Below are positions 53,135 through 62,348 of a stretch of DNA of 64,000 bases, piece after piece. Where the stretch lies: positions 1 through 64,000 of the forward strand of contig JBDUXZ010000023.1 in assembly GCA_039944855.1 (NCBI GenBank). Direction: 5' to 3'. The translations under genes and the position numbers were made by a program. The notes under the pieces are model-generated. The model was given only the letters and a program-made list of their open reading frames with translations, did no database searches and had not been told where the DNA came from. Each line of letters opens with the position of its first letter. Position 1 is the first letter of the stretch. Source of the stretch: Rhodothermales bacterium (GTDB lineage: Bacteria > Bacteroidota > Rhodothermia > Rhodothermales > JANQRZ01).

Positions 53135-53414
53135 CCAGTCACAGCCCGCTCGACCTCTATCCATCACCAGCGTCACCTGGCGCTCTCACGGACTGTTGGG
53201 TGCGATACCCGCGAGCGGGCATCTACACGCAGCCAAAACGGCTGATGTGCTGTCATTGTTACGCCGTGCAAACGGCGGACCATTCCCGGCAGCGCCGGGA
53301 GCCCCGCCCCCCGATACGAAAGGGTGTGGGAGTATGGAGGTATGGAAGTGTCTCTTCCGCTCGCGTTGCGAGGCCCCCTCCACCCCCACGCTCCCCTCGC
53401 CTATACACAAAGGC

Positions 53415-53451
53415 GGACGCCGGCCTCCCTCCCACGAAGAGACCGGCGTCC
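53415..53451 (-). terminator. hairpin after the beta-helix protein gene
   Basis: A 9-bp stem GGACGCCGG/CCGGCGTCC with a 19-nt loop lies about 45 nt past the stop codon at 53497. No T-tract follows. Confidence 0.5.
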
Positions 53452-53496
53452 TGTCTGGCTATACCGGGAGGTACAGCGCAGGTATGGTGCAGACAG

Positions 53497-55254
53497 TTAG
53501 CGGACGACCGCCACCTTCTGCGTTGCCGTCGCCGTGTCGGTGGTGAGGCGGACGAAGTAGACCCCCGTCGGCAGCGACGCGGCGTCGAAGCGGACCGTCG
53601 TGGTGCCGGCTGCCTGCGGGCCGGCGGCGAGCACGGCGACTTCGCGGCCGAGCATGTCGTAGACGGCGAGCGTGGCCGTCTCGGCGCGGCCGAGCTCGAA
53701 CGTCACCGTGGCGGACTCCGCGAGCGGGTTCGGATAGACCGACGCCAGGCCGAAGCCCGTCGGCGCAGCGTTGCTCTCGTTCGGGACGGCCGGGCCGCTG
53801 AGGTACCCGTTCGTCGCGAGGACGGACCAGCCGGCCAGCCACGTGGCCTCGCCCGGCGCGAAGGCGCCGAGGTAGTCGACCGCCGTGAAGAAGTCGTCGG
53901 CGCCGTCATCGTCGAGCGCGTCGAAGCCGAAGCTGGCGGCGTTGACGACCGGGCTGCTCGCCGTCGGGCGGGGGTCGAGGTCGGAGCCGCGGGCGCGGCC
54001 GGAGAGGTTGACGAGCTGCGGATCGGAGAAGAGGTTCGAGGCCCCGATCAGGGTCTCGATTTCCGACTGGCGCGCGGGCGTGTTGTCGCTGTCGTCGTTG
54101 ACGATCGCGGCGAACGTGGTGCCGTCGCCGAAGCCGAAGAAGTAGTTGTTCCGGATCGTGAGGTCGTCGGCCTCGGTGTTCTGGCCGAACCGGTTCTCCG
54201 TGTCCTCGCCGCTGGAGAGGGCCTCGAGGTCGAGCGCGGACTGGGGGAAGTCGACGAGGATCGAGTTGTAGATCTTGCCGCCGGTGTTGTCGCGGAGCTG
54301 GAGCGCGGCGGAGTTGCCCTCCTCGCCGAGCTGCGTGATGTCGGCGTCCTCGCCGGCCCCGATGCAGGTGATGTTGGAGTAGATCGGGATCGAGAACGGC
54401 GTCGCATCCTCGCCGCCGAGGCTGGAGACGCCGCCGTCGTTCTCGAAGCAGCGGCCGGCGTCGGCGCCGGGGGTGTTGAGCGAGAGGCCGAACTGGAAGC
54501 GGCCCCGGAAGCCGCGGTCGGTGTCGAACGTGTCGTCGCCCGAGAAGGCGCCGACGAGGTACTTCGCGCTCACGGTCCCGCCGAAGAACTCGAAATTGTC
54601 GTCGGAGTTGGCGAAGACCTCGACGTACTCGACCGTCGTCCCACGGCCGACGGCGCCGAAGGTGATGCCGTTGATCTCGCTGTCGGTCTCGAACCCGAAG
54701 CCGCCGTGGCGGACGGAGACGTAGCGGAGGATGCCCGAGCTGTCCTCGTCGTCGCAGACGAAGCCGGGCGAGCCGTCGCAGCCGAAGCGGGTGTCGTCGG
54801 AGGGCGGGATGCCTTCGATGTTGGTGACGCCCGGCGTGGCGTTCGTCGTGGCGCGGCCGAGGAGGATGAGGCCGCCCCAGAGCGCGCGGTCGAACTCGTC
54901 GAGGTCCGTGGCGATGGAGACGTTGTCGGCCTCGGCCGTCATGATGATCGGGGCGTCAGACCGGCCGTCGGCGATGAGGTCGGCGTCGACCATCACGACG
55001 AGGCCCGAGGCGAGGTCACCCGTCGCGGGGGAGGGCACGGCCCGGCCTTTGATGATGGTGCCGGGCTGGATCGTGAGCGTGACGTTCGGGCGGACGTAGA
55101 TGAGGCCGTCGAGGAGGTAGACGTTGTCGGCGGTCCAAGTCGTGTTGGCCGCGACGTCGTTCGTGACGGTGACGGTGGGCGCTTGCGCGGAGGCGCGCGG
55201 GGCGAGCATGAGGAGGCTCAGCAGCGCGAGGAGGGGGGCGGTAGAGAGTCGCAT
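53497..55254 (-). CDS. secreted beta-helix protein with T9SS domain (TonB-receptor partner)
   Basis: ATG 55254 gives 585 residues with a signal peptide ending ASAQA. The body (~28-495) shows NTTWTADNVYLLDGLIYVRPNVTLTIQPGTIIKG-style strands and NSDDNFEFFGGTV turns typical of right-handed parallel beta-helices. The sorting domain begins YPNPLAESATV and ends KVAVVR. It lies 47 nt after a TonB receptor gene on the same strand. Receptor-plus-beta-helix pairs occur in Bacteroidota, where the secreted partner is likely a surface ligand-capture protein. The ligand is not evident. Confidence 0.86.
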   Translation of the reverse strand: MRLSTAPLLALLSLLMLAPRASAQAPTVTVTNDVAANTTWTADNVYLLDGLIYVRPNVTLTIQPGTIIKGRAVPSPATGDLASGLVVMVDADLIADGRSDAPIIMTAEADNVSIATDLDEFDRALWGGLILLGRATTNATPGVTNIEGIPPSDDTRFGCDGSPGFVCDDEDSSGILRYVSVRHGGFGFETDSEINGITFGAVGRGTTVEYVEVFANSDDNFEFFGGTVSAKYLVGAFSGDDTFDTDRGFRGRFQFGLSLNTPGADAGRCFENDGGVSSLGGEDATPFSIPIYSNITCIGAGEDADITQLGEEGNSAALQLRDNTGGKIYNSILVDFPQSALDLEALSSGEDTENRFGQNTEADDLTIRNNYFFGFGDGTTFAAIVNDDSDNTPARQSEIETLIGASNLFSDPQLVNLSGRARGSDLDPRPTASSPVVNAASFGFDALDDDGADDFFTAVDYLGAFAPGEATWLAGWSVLATNGYLSGPAVPNESNAAPTGFGLASVYPNPLAESATVTFELGRAETATLAVYDMLGREVAVLAAGPQAAGTTTVRFDAASLPTGVYFVRLTTDTATATQKVAVVR

Positions 55255-55301
55255 GGTGGTCGGCTGGAGGTAGCGGGTGAAGGGAGGAGAGCGGGAAGGG
55301 G

Positions 55302-58300
55302 TCAGGGGCCCGAAACGGAGCCGTGGATCGACGGGGCGGGCACGGCCGGAGCGGCGGGGCCAGAGATGCCGAAGCCGGGCGAGAACGTGATGCCGATCGA
55401 GAAGCTGGTGCCCGGGTTGTATTCGAGGAAGGGGACGACGTCCTGGTCGATGTCGTAAACCTCGCGGTACGACGAGTTGAGGACGTTCTTCGCCGTCGCC
55501 TTGACGACGAACCGGTCGAAGAACTCCTGCGAGACGACGAAGTCGAGCTGGGGCGCGGACGCCTCGTACACGTCGGGGAGCGGGTTGCCGACGCGCGAGA
55601 GCCGGCGGCCGGCGACGTTGAAAAAGACGCTCGCCGTCGTGCCCCGCGCGAAGTCCTCGTACGAAAGGTTGGCGTTGAAGAGGTAGGGCGACTGGCCCTG
55701 GAGGTCGCGCGTGTCGTCGGCGCCGGGGTCGACGGCGCGGCGTGCGGCGAGTTCGCGCTCGGTGATCGTGATGCTGGACTGCGCAACGGAGAGGTTCGCC
55801 CCGAGAGAGAGCCGCTCGCCGAGGACGCCGCCGAGCCCGAACGAACGGAGCGGCTGACGGAGCTCGAACTCGGCTCCGAGCACCTGTGCCTGCTCCACGT
55901 TCGCGAACGACGTCGAGCCGTTCTCGGGGTCGATGATCACGCGCTCGATGGGGTTCGCGAGGTCCTTGTAATACCCGCTCACGGCGAGGACGCGGCCGGG
56001 GCCGTTGAACCACTCCCAGCGGAGGTCGAGGTTCGTGATCAGCGTCCGCTCGAGGGCGGGGTTCCCGATGAGCGCGCCGTCGGAGGCGAAGTCGAACGTG
56101 GCGACGGGGGCGACCTCGCGGAACGTCGGCCGCGCGAGCGTCCGCGTGGCGGCGGCCCGGAGGTTCATGTCGTCGGAGAGCGCGTAGACGAGGTTCAGCG
56201 CCGGGAGCAGGTCGTTGTACGTGCGGTCGGTGCCGAGGAAGTACTGCCCGTCGATCGTCACGACGGAGTCGGCCGGCGTGTCGTCCTGCGCGAGAGCGCC
56301 GGTGGCGACCATGAGGCTCGACCCCTCGTAGCGCGCACCGACGATCGCGCGGAGCCGGCCGAGCGGGACCTCGATCATGGCGTACCCGGCCCCCACGTCG
56401 AAGGCGCCGCTGTAGCTGTTCTGGTCGCGCGTGGCGTCGATGAGGAAGTGGCCGAACTCGTAGCGGTCCGGCACGCCGTCGCCGTCCTGATCCCGCGTGC
56501 TCACGATGCCGACGTTGCCCGGCGCGAGGTACGCCGCGATCGAGTCGCCGCTGACCCCGCCGAGCTGGGCCGTCCGGTTGTTGAGCTGGTAGAAGAAGAA
56601 CCGCTCGTTGTATGCGCGGTCCGTTTGCTCCACGAGGCCGCCCACTTTGACTTCGGCGCCGCGGCCGAGGAAGCGGAAGGGCACCGTCACGTCGACGGCC
56701 CCGCTGCCGAGGGTCTCGTCGAGGTCGCGGAAGTAGCGCTGGGGTCCGGGCGGCGTCCCGCTCGCGGTGAACACCTCCGACACGTTGCCGTCCTCGTCGG
56801 TGCGCTCCTGCGTGCGGACGGCGAAGAAGCGGAGGTCGGGCTGGTCGAGCCGCGTGTTCGAGTAGTTCCCGCGCCACGCCACCTCGGCCCCGCCGAGGCG
56901 GGGGATGTTATGGCGGCCCCGAAGCTGCGCCGAGGCCAGCGTCCGCTCCTCGTACCCCGCCACCTGGTCCACGACGCGGGCGCCGTTCGAGAGGATGTTG
57001 TCGACGCCGTCGAGCACGCGCGCCTCCGACTCCGTGGTGTGGGAGAAGAGCGTGTTGAGGTTGAACTCGTTGTAGGCCCCGAGGCGGAAGGCGACGTTCG
57101 CGAGCCCGCCGAGCTTCGCCTCGCGCGTCGAGCGCCGGTCCGTGCGCACCGTCGTCGTATCGACCGAGAACGCGCCCGTCGGGTTGCCCGCGTCGTCGCT
57201 GAGGCCCTGAACTTCGATGCGGCCGAGCGTGCCCTCGTCGTAATAGCTCACGCCCTGGTCGGCCGTCGCGCTGACGACAAAGCCGAGGAGGTTGCGGCCG
57301 AGCGGGATCTGGTTGCCCACCGTCAGCCCGAAGCTCCCGTTCAGCGGGAGGGTCCCCTCGACCGGGGCGATCTGCGCCGGGAGCGCGTTCGAGAGGTCGT
57401 TGAGGCGCTGCGAGGCGGCGGCGTTGTCGCGCACGAGCACCTGCGCTCCGTCGGGCCCCTCAACGAGGGAAGTCGGGGCGAGGAAATCCTCGCGCCCTGT
57501 GTTCGAGAGAAGGTCCGGCATGGCGAGGGCGCCTGCGCCGAAGCGGAACGGGCTCGCGCCCTGCACGGGATCGACGAGGTACGCATCGCCCGGAAGGGCC
57601 TGGGACGTGAAGCCGGTCGAGGCGGAGAACGAAGCGGAGAACGCGCCGGGGAACGACTTCGTCGAGATGTCGACGAGGCCGCCGGAGAAGCTGCCGGGCT
57701 TGTCCGGCGTGAAGGTCTTCAGCGTGACGATGTTCTCGAGGAAGCTCGACGGGAAGAGGTCGAACTGTACGGCGCGGCGGTCGGGGTCGGCCGTCGGGAG
57801 GACGGCGCCGTTGAGTTGGGTGTTGGCGTAGCGGTCGCCGAGGCCGCGGACGAACACGTACTGCCCGCCCTGCACGGACGCGCCGGTGACGCGCTCCATG
57901 GCGTCGGCGGCGTCGGAGGAGCCGCTCTTCGAGATCGTCTCGGCCGAGATCGCGTCGCTGACGGCGGCGGACTTCTGGCGGTCTTTGAGGAGGGCCGCCT
58001 CGTTGTTGCGGATCGCCTCGGCCTCGACGACGACCTCCCCGCCTTCGAGTTCGAGCGCCTGCTCGGAGAGCGCGAGGTCGATCGTCGTCGTCGCGCCGCT
58101 CGTGACGGTGACGCCGGTGACGCGCTGCGTGTCGTAGCCGAGGTAGGAGAAGACGAGGTCGTAGGTGCCGGCGGGCACACGCGCGATGCGGTAGTCGCCG
58201 TCGAGCCCGGTGGCGCCGCCGAAGCCCGTTCCGTCGACGAGCACGTTGACGCCGATGAGCGTCTCGCCCGTCTCGCCGTCCACGACGACGCCGGCGACCG

Positions 58301-58418
58301 TGCCGGTCTGGGCGAGGGCGGCCGGAGCCGCGGCGGCGAGGAAGAGGAGGAGCCCGAGCCGGATCGGCGGGCGGACGGTGCGTAACAAACGCACGGGTGA
58401 CGCGGTAGGGAGGGCCAT
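55302..58418 (-). CDS. TonB-dependent receptor with carboxypeptidase-regulatory domain
   Basis: ATG 58418 gives 1038 residues; the 21-codon upstream extension is rejected. Domain order: signal peptide (ending AALAQ), a CarboxypepD_reg-like beta-sandwich (~38-120, GVNVLVDGTG...DGDYRI), a TonB plug (~140-260, ISAETISKSGSSDAADAMERVTG...VRGLGDRY), and a 22-strand barrel. The last strand-like segment SFSIGITFSPGF is followed by ~22 extra residues rich in Ala/Pro/Ser, unlike typical receptors that end at the aromatic strand. It imports an unknown ligand, presumably delivered by the adjacent beta-helix protein. Confidence 0.92.
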   Translation of the reverse strand: MALPTASPVRLLRTVRPPIRLGLLLFLAAAAPAALAQTGTVAGVVVDGETGETLIGVNVLVDGTGFGGATGLDGDYRIARVPAGTYDLVFSYLGYDTQRVTGVTVTSGATTTIDLALSEQALELEGGEVVVEAEAIRNNEAALLKDRQKSAAVSDAISAETISKSGSSDAADAMERVTGASVQGGQYVFVRGLGDRYANTQLNGAVLPTADPDRRAVQFDLFPSSFLENIVTLKTFTPDKPGSFSGGLVDISTKSFPGAFSASFSASTGFTSQALPGDAYLVDPVQGASPFRFGAGALAMPDLLSNTGREDFLAPTSLVEGPDGAQVLVRDNAAASQRLNDLSNALPAQIAPVEGTLPLNGSFGLTVGNQIPLGRNLLGFVVSATADQGVSYYDEGTLGRIEVQGLSDDAGNPTGAFSVDTTTVRTDRRSTREAKLGGLANVAFRLGAYNEFNLNTLFSHTTESEARVLDGVDNILSNGARVVDQVAGYEERTLASAQLRGRHNIPRLGGAEVAWRGNYSNTRLDQPDLRFFAVRTQERTDEDGNVSEVFTASGTPPGPQRYFRDLDETLGSGAVDVTVPFRFLGRGAEVKVGGLVEQTDRAYNERFFFYQLNNRTAQLGGVSGDSIAAYLAPGNVGIVSTRDQDGDGVPDRYEFGHFLIDATRDQNSYSGAFDVGAGYAMIEVPLGRLRAIVGARYEGSSLMVATGALAQDDTPADSVVTIDGQYFLGTDRTYNDLLPALNLVYALSDDMNLRAAATRTLARPTFREVAPVATFDFASDGALIGNPALERTLITNLDLRWEWFNGPGRVLAVSGYYKDLANPIERVIIDPENGSTSFANVEQAQVLGAEFELRQPLRSFGLGGVLGERLSLGANLSVAQSSITITERELAARRAVDPGADDTRDLQGQSPYLFNANLSYEDFARGTTASVFFNVAGRRLSRVGNPLPDVYEASAPQLDFVVSQEFFDRFVVKATAKNVLNSSYREVYDIDQDVVPFLEYNPGTSFSIGITFSPGFGISGPAAPAVPAPSIHGSVSGP

Positions 58419-58598
58419 GGGGGAGGGTTGTTCAGTGGGAGGGAGCGCAGTGGGAGCCCCTCTCCCATCGCTCGGCCGCAACCTAGCCGCCCGGCATTAC
58501 GACGCTGTTAGCACGCCGTTACCGTAGTGTTACCCGCTCCGTCTTCACCGGCCGTTCACGTCCGCTTGGTCCGGCGTATCGTGGGATGTTGAGGCCCG

Positions 58599-59933
58599 GT
58601 GCAACTTTTCGCGGGGCCGGGCTTTCCGAACCCTCGTTCCAACAGATTTCCCTTGGCCACCCCCTCCCTCCGCACCTACGGCATCCTCCTCTCGCTCTGG
58701 CTGATGGTGTTCACCGCCGCCAGTCAGACGATCATCGTCACCCCGATCCTCCCGCTCATCGGCGACGAACTCGGCGTGGCGGAGGCGCTGCTCGGGCTCC
58801 TCGTGACGGTGTACTCCCTCGCCCTCGCCGTCGCGGCCGTGGTGATGGGGCCGATCTCGGACCGGATCGGGCGGCGGCAGGTGCTCCTCATCGGCTCGGG
58901 CACGCTCGCGGTGATGCTGCTCCTCCACGGCCTCGTGCAGACGTTCACGGGGCTCCTCTTCGTCCGCGCGCTCGCGGGCGCGGCGGGCGGGATGCTCAGC
59001 GGCGCCGCCGTCTCCTACGTCGGCGACTACTTCCCGTACGAGCGGCGCGGGTGGGCGACGGGCTGGGTGATGAGCGGCGTCGCGTTCGGCCTCGTCATCG
59101 GCATCCCGCTCGGGCGTGTGCTCGCCGCGGCGTCGAGCTTCCGCATGCCGTTTCTCGCGTTCTCCGCCCTCATGGCCGCCGCGTTCGTGCTGATCTGGCG
59201 CGTCGTCCCACAGCCCGACGTCGAACTCGACCCGAACCGCGTGACGGTCATGGGCTCGCTGCGCCGCTACCGCGACCTGCTGAAGGTGCCGTCGGTGCGC
59301 GTGGCGTCACTGACGTTCTTCCTGATGTACCTCAGCCTGAGCCTGCTCATCGTCTACCTCCCGCAGTGGCTCACGGCGAACTTCGCCCTCGGCATCGAAC
59401 TGTTCGGCCGGCCGCTGCAGATCGCGGGCGCTGACATCGACTTCATCGCGACGCTGTTCCTCGTCGGTGGGACGGCGAGTGTGCTGACGGGGCCGGCGGC
59501 GGGCACGCTCTCGGACCGGATCGGGCGGAAGCCGTTGATTCTGGCGTCGTGCTTCGGGTTAGCCGTGGTGACGGCGGGGCTGACGTTCGCCGTGACGGAG
59601 CGGTGGGTGGCCTACCCGCTCTATATCGCCATCATGGGCCTGTTCTCGATGCGGATGTCGCCGCTGCAGGCGCTCCTGACGGCGCTCGTGCCGGACCGGC
59701 TGCGGGGCACGCTGATGTCGCTCGCGATCGCCTTCGGGCAGGTCGGCACCGGCATCGGTGCGAGCATCGCGGGGCTGGCGTACGGCGGCTACGGCTACCG
59801 TTCGACGACCCTCCTCTCGACGGCGACGATCCTCGTGATGGCGTGGCTCGTGTGGCGCTTCCTCCCCGAGCCGGACAGCCCCGACGCCGTCGCCGCGCAG
59901 GCCACGGTCGTGACGGAGATCGCCGAGGTGTGA
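58599..59933 (+). CDS. MFS transporter
   Basis: A 444-residue protein with 12 predicted membrane helices and family signatures: GPISDRIGRRQVLL after TM2 (motif A) and its second-half copy GTLSDRIGRKPLIL. The long central cytosolic loop (~210-235) separates the two halves. The fold fits drug or metabolite exporters of the DHA1 type, but the substrate cannot be named. GTG 58599 has a GAGG at 58584-58587 and is preferred; a TTG at 58653 is possible. It is divergent from the TonB receptor. Confidence 0.9.
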   Translation: MQLFAGPGFPNPRSNRFPLATPSLRTYGILLSLWLMVFTAASQTIIVTPILPLIGDELGVAEALLGLLVTVYSLALAVAAVVMGPISDRIGRRQVLLIGSGTLAVMLLLHGLVQTFTGLLFVRALAGAAGGMLSGAAVSYVGDYFPYERRGWATGWVMSGVAFGLVIGIPLGRVLAAASSFRMPFLAFSALMAAAFVLIWRVVPQPDVELDPNRVTVMGSLRRYRDLLKVPSVRVASLTFFLMYLSLSLLIVYLPQWLTANFALGIELFGRPLQIAGADIDFIATLFLVGGTASVLTGPAAGTLSDRIGRKPLILASCFGLAVVTAGLTFAVTERWVAYPLYIAIMGLFSMRMSPLQALLTALVPDRLRGTLMSLAIAFGQVGTGIGASIAGLAYGGYGYRSTTLLSTATILVMAWLVWRFLPEPDSPDAVAAQATVVTEIAEV

Positions 59934-59938
59934 CCGCG

Positions 59939-60637
59939 TTACAGGTCCCGGACCGCGCGCTCGACGTCGTTCACGTCGTGGATGACGACTTCGGCGCCGG
60001 CGGCGAGGAGCGTCTGCCGGTGGGCGTCGGCGGGGAGGTACGGCGGGACGACGCCCACTGCGCGGAGCCCAGCCGCCCGCGCTGCTCTCATGTCATCGAC
60101 GGTGTCGCCGACGTAGACGGCGTCGGCCGGGGCGATCACGCTCCCGCCGCGCTCGCCGAGTCGTTCGAGGGCGACTTCGAGCGGGTACGGGTCCGGCTTC
60201 TCGCGCCCCGCCTGCGTCTCCATCCCCACGACGACGGGGAAGAACCGCGCCCAGCCGAAGCGGTCCAGCGTCCACCGCGCTTCGCGCTCCTGCCGCCCGG
60301 TCACGAGCGCGAGGTCGCCCACGCTAGCCAGCCGTTCCAGCGTCGCCGTCTGCATCAGCGGCGGCTCCTCAGCGATCAGTCCGTCCCAGTCCGCGCCCCG
60401 GTAGCGGAGGTTAAAGGCGTCCACGACTTCGGCGTACGGCATTTCCACGCCGGCCTCGCGGACGAGCGTGTGCGTGAGCACCCAGTCGTTGTTGTAGCCG
60501 CCGCGGTCTTTGTACGCCTGCACGTCGGCGGGTGTCACCGTGCGGCCGGAGAGGGCGGCCGTCGTCTCGATCACGGCGCGGCGGAACGAGCCGGAGACGT
60601 CGACGAGCACGCCGTCCATGTCGAAGAGGAAACGCAT
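59939..60637 (-). CDS. HAD-superfamily phosphatase (TIGR01548-like)
   Basis: The 232-residue hydrolase has the nucleophile motif FDMDGVLVD (D6, D8), the YKDRGGYNNDWVLTH block shared with the TIGR01548 HAD-IA group found beside histidine or sugar-phosphate genes, motif II LVTGRQ (~112) and motif IV VYVGDTVDDMRAA (~177). Such enzymes hydrolyse small phosphate esters; the substrate is unresolved. It follows rho on the same strand after an 89-nt spacer largely filled by heptamer-type repeat D. Confidence 0.86.
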   Translation of the reverse strand: MRFLFDMDGVLVDVSGSFRRAVIETTAALSGRTVTPADVQAYKDRGGYNNDWVLTHTLVREAGVEMPYAEVVDAFNLRYRGADWDGLIAEEPPLMQTATLERLASVGDLALVTGRQEREARWTLDRFGWARFFPVVVGMETQAGREKPDPYPLEVALERLGERGGSVIAPADAVYVGDTVDDMRAARAAGLRAVGVVPPYLPADAHRQTLLAAGAEVVIHDVNDVERAVRDL

Positions 60638-60638
60638 G

Positions 60639-60721
60639 AGTCGGGGGTCCGGTGTCGAGGGTCGGCGGGTGTCGGTCCATCAGGCTCTTTCCGACTCCTG
60701 ACCCCCGACTCCTGACCCTCA
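60639..60721 (-). repeat. intercistronic heptamer-type inverted repeat D
   Basis: On the minus strand the spacer starts GAGGGTCAGGAGTCGG-GGGTCAGGAGTCGG (GGAGTCG/GGGGTCA heptamers) and ends in the complementary C-rich arm, with GGACCCCCGACTC abutting the HAD start codon. It begins 6 nt after the rho stop. Confidence 0.8.
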
Positions 60722-60726
60722 ACGCA

Positions 60727-62268
60727 CTACGAGTTCATCGTGGCGAGGAACTCGACGTTGCTCTTCGTGCCGCGCATCCGGTCGAGGAGGAAGGTCATGG
60801 CCTCGGTCGGGTTCATGTCGGCGAGGAAGCGGCGGAGGATGTGGATCCGCTGCAGCTTCTCTTCGGGAACGAGGAGCTCCTCGCGCCGCGTCCCGCTTTT
60901 GAGGATGTCGATGGCGGGGTAGATCCGGCGATTCGCGAGCTCGCGGCTGAGCACGAGCTCCATGTTGCCGGTGCCCTTGAACTCCTCGAAGATCACGTCG
61001 TCCATCCGGCTGCCGGTGTCCACGAGCGCCGTCCCGATGATCGTCAGCGAGCCGCCTTCCTCGACGGCGCGGGCGCTGCCGAAGAACCGTTTCGGCCCGC
61101 GGAGCGCGCCGGCCTCGAGCCCGCCCGACATCGTCCGGCCCTGCCCGGTGAACACGGCGTTGTGCGCCCGCGCGAGCCGCGTGATCGAGTCGAGCAGGAC
61201 GACGACGTCGCGCCCGCTCTCGACGAGCCGCTTCGCCTTCTCCAGCACCACGTCCGCCACCTCGACGTGCCGCGCCGCCTCCTCGTCGAAGGTCGAGGCG
61301 ATGACCTCGCCCTCGACGTTGCGCTCGAAGTCGGTCACTTCCTCGGGCCGCTCGTCGACGAGCAGGATGAGGAGGTGGACGTTGGGGTAGTTCGTCGTGA
61401 TCGCATTCGCGATCTTCTGGAGGAGGATCGTCTTGCCCGTCTTCGGCTGCGCCACGATGAGCCCGCGCTGGCCCTTCCCGATGGGGCAGAAGAGGTCCAT
61501 GATCCGCGTCGAGTACTCGTCTGCCGTCGTCTCCAGCCGCAGCGGCTCCTCGGCGAAGAGCGGCGTGAGGTGGTCGAAGTCCACGCGCTCGACGACGGCG
61601 TCGGGCTCGCGGTCGTTGATGGAATTGACGCGGATGAGCGCGAAGAAGCGCTGGCCCTCTTTCGGCGGTCGGATCTCGCCGTCGACGGTGTCGCCTTTCT
61701 GGAGGCTGAACCGCTTGATCTGCGACGGCGAGACGTAGATGTCGTCGGCGGAGGGGAGGTAGTTGAACTCGGCGGAGCGGAGGAAGCCGTAACCGTCGGG
61801 GAGGATTTCGAGCACGCCGACTTTGCGGAGCATCCCTTCGAGCGGCGTCTTCGAGGGGTCGAAGTCGCGCATGTAGGCCGGGTACGCGTCCGAGATAGGC
61901 TGCCGACCCCGGTCGCGCCCGCGGCGCTCGGTCCGGCGTGGGCGCTGCTCGCGGGCCTGGGGCGGTGGTGCTGGCTCGGCACGCGGCTCGCTCGGCCTCG
62001 GCGCGCGCTCGGCGCCCTTCGGCGCGGCGGACTCGGACTGGCCGGCTTCGGGGCGGCTGGCCTCGGGCCGGCTGCGGCGGAGGCCGCGCGCCGAAGGGCG
62101 CCGCTCAGCCACGTCTTCATCGCGGTCGGCGTCGGCGACGGCGTTGGCCTCGAGGATCTGGTAGATCAGGTCCTCTTTGCGGAGGTGCGAGTAGTCCGGG
62201 ATGTCGAGGTCGCGGGCGATCCGTTGCAGCTCGGCGACCTTTTTGCGCTGAAGGGAGGTGATGTTCAT
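60727..62268 (-). CDS. rho: transcription termination factor Rho
   Basis: Hexameric RNA-dependent ATPase ending transcription, 513 residues. The Rho_N helix domain (about 6-44) is followed by a ~85-residue Arg/Pro/Ala/Glu-rich, probably disordered insert (48-135). Then come the CSD RNA-binding domain (~140-225) and the ATPase core with Walker A AQPKTGKT at 273-280, the Q/R loops and [11 protein letters not shown]. Such inserts are known from Bacteroidota Rho, where they can drive condensation. Given the many GC hairpins without T-tracts here, Rho may be important for termination. Confidence 0.97.
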   Translation of the reverse strand: MNITSLQRKKVAELQRIARDLDIPDYSHLRKEDLIYQILEANAVADADRDEDVAERRPSARGLRRSRPEASRPEAGQSESAAPKGAERAPRPSEPRAEPAPPPQAREQRPRRTERRGRDRGRQPISDAYPAYMRDFDPSKTPLEGMLRKVGVLEILPDGYGFLRSAEFNYLPSADDIYVSPSQIKRFSLQKGDTVDGEIRPPKEGQRFFALIRVNSINDREPDAVVERVDFDHLTPLFAEEPLRLETTADEYSTRIMDLFCPIGKGQRGLIVAQPKTGKTILLQKIANAITTNYPNVHLLILLVDERPEEVTDFERNVEGEVIASTFDEEAARHVEVADVVLEKAKRLVESGRDVVVLLDSITRLARAHNAVFTGQGRTMSGGLEAGALRGPKRFFGSARAVEEGGSLTIIGTALVDTGSRMDDVIFEEFKGTGNMELVLSRELANRRIYPAIDILKSGTRREELLVPEEKLQRIHILRRFLADMNPTEAMTFLLDRMRGTKSNVEFLATMNS

Positions 62269-62348
62269 GAGAGGGGCCGGTTACGCACGGCCGGGGGGAA
62301 TCAGAGAGGGGACGAGGAGAGGGCGAGCGCCCGGAGCCGAAAGGCAGG

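Larger units (their letters stand above)
52959..53496. other. gene-free region with several hairpins
   Basis: This 538-bp stretch has no credible ORF. On the minus strand a terminator hairpin (53134-53103) followed by T6 ends at 53097, and a 9-bp hairpin (53415-53423 with 53443-53451) follows the beta-helix gene. Between them lie three short hairpins: 53230-53244, 53262-53277 (6-bp stem with a GCAA tetraloop on the plus strand) and 53284-53300 (7-bp stem, 3-nt loop). There is also an iterated GTATGGA heptamer tract at about 53326-53350. It may contain an unannotated small RNA or an extended 3' UTR. Confidence 0.5.

Noticed and set aside
53231-53320. Short plus-strand frame starting ATGTGCTGTCATTGT (53245)
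   Set aside because: No ribosome site precedes it and the frame crosses three hairpins and an iterated tract, so it is unlikely to be coding.
55255-56877. Upstream extension of the beta-helix protein frame
   Set aside because: It overlaps the TonB receptor in another phase and is Arg-rich nonsense; ATG 55254 begins a clear signal peptide.
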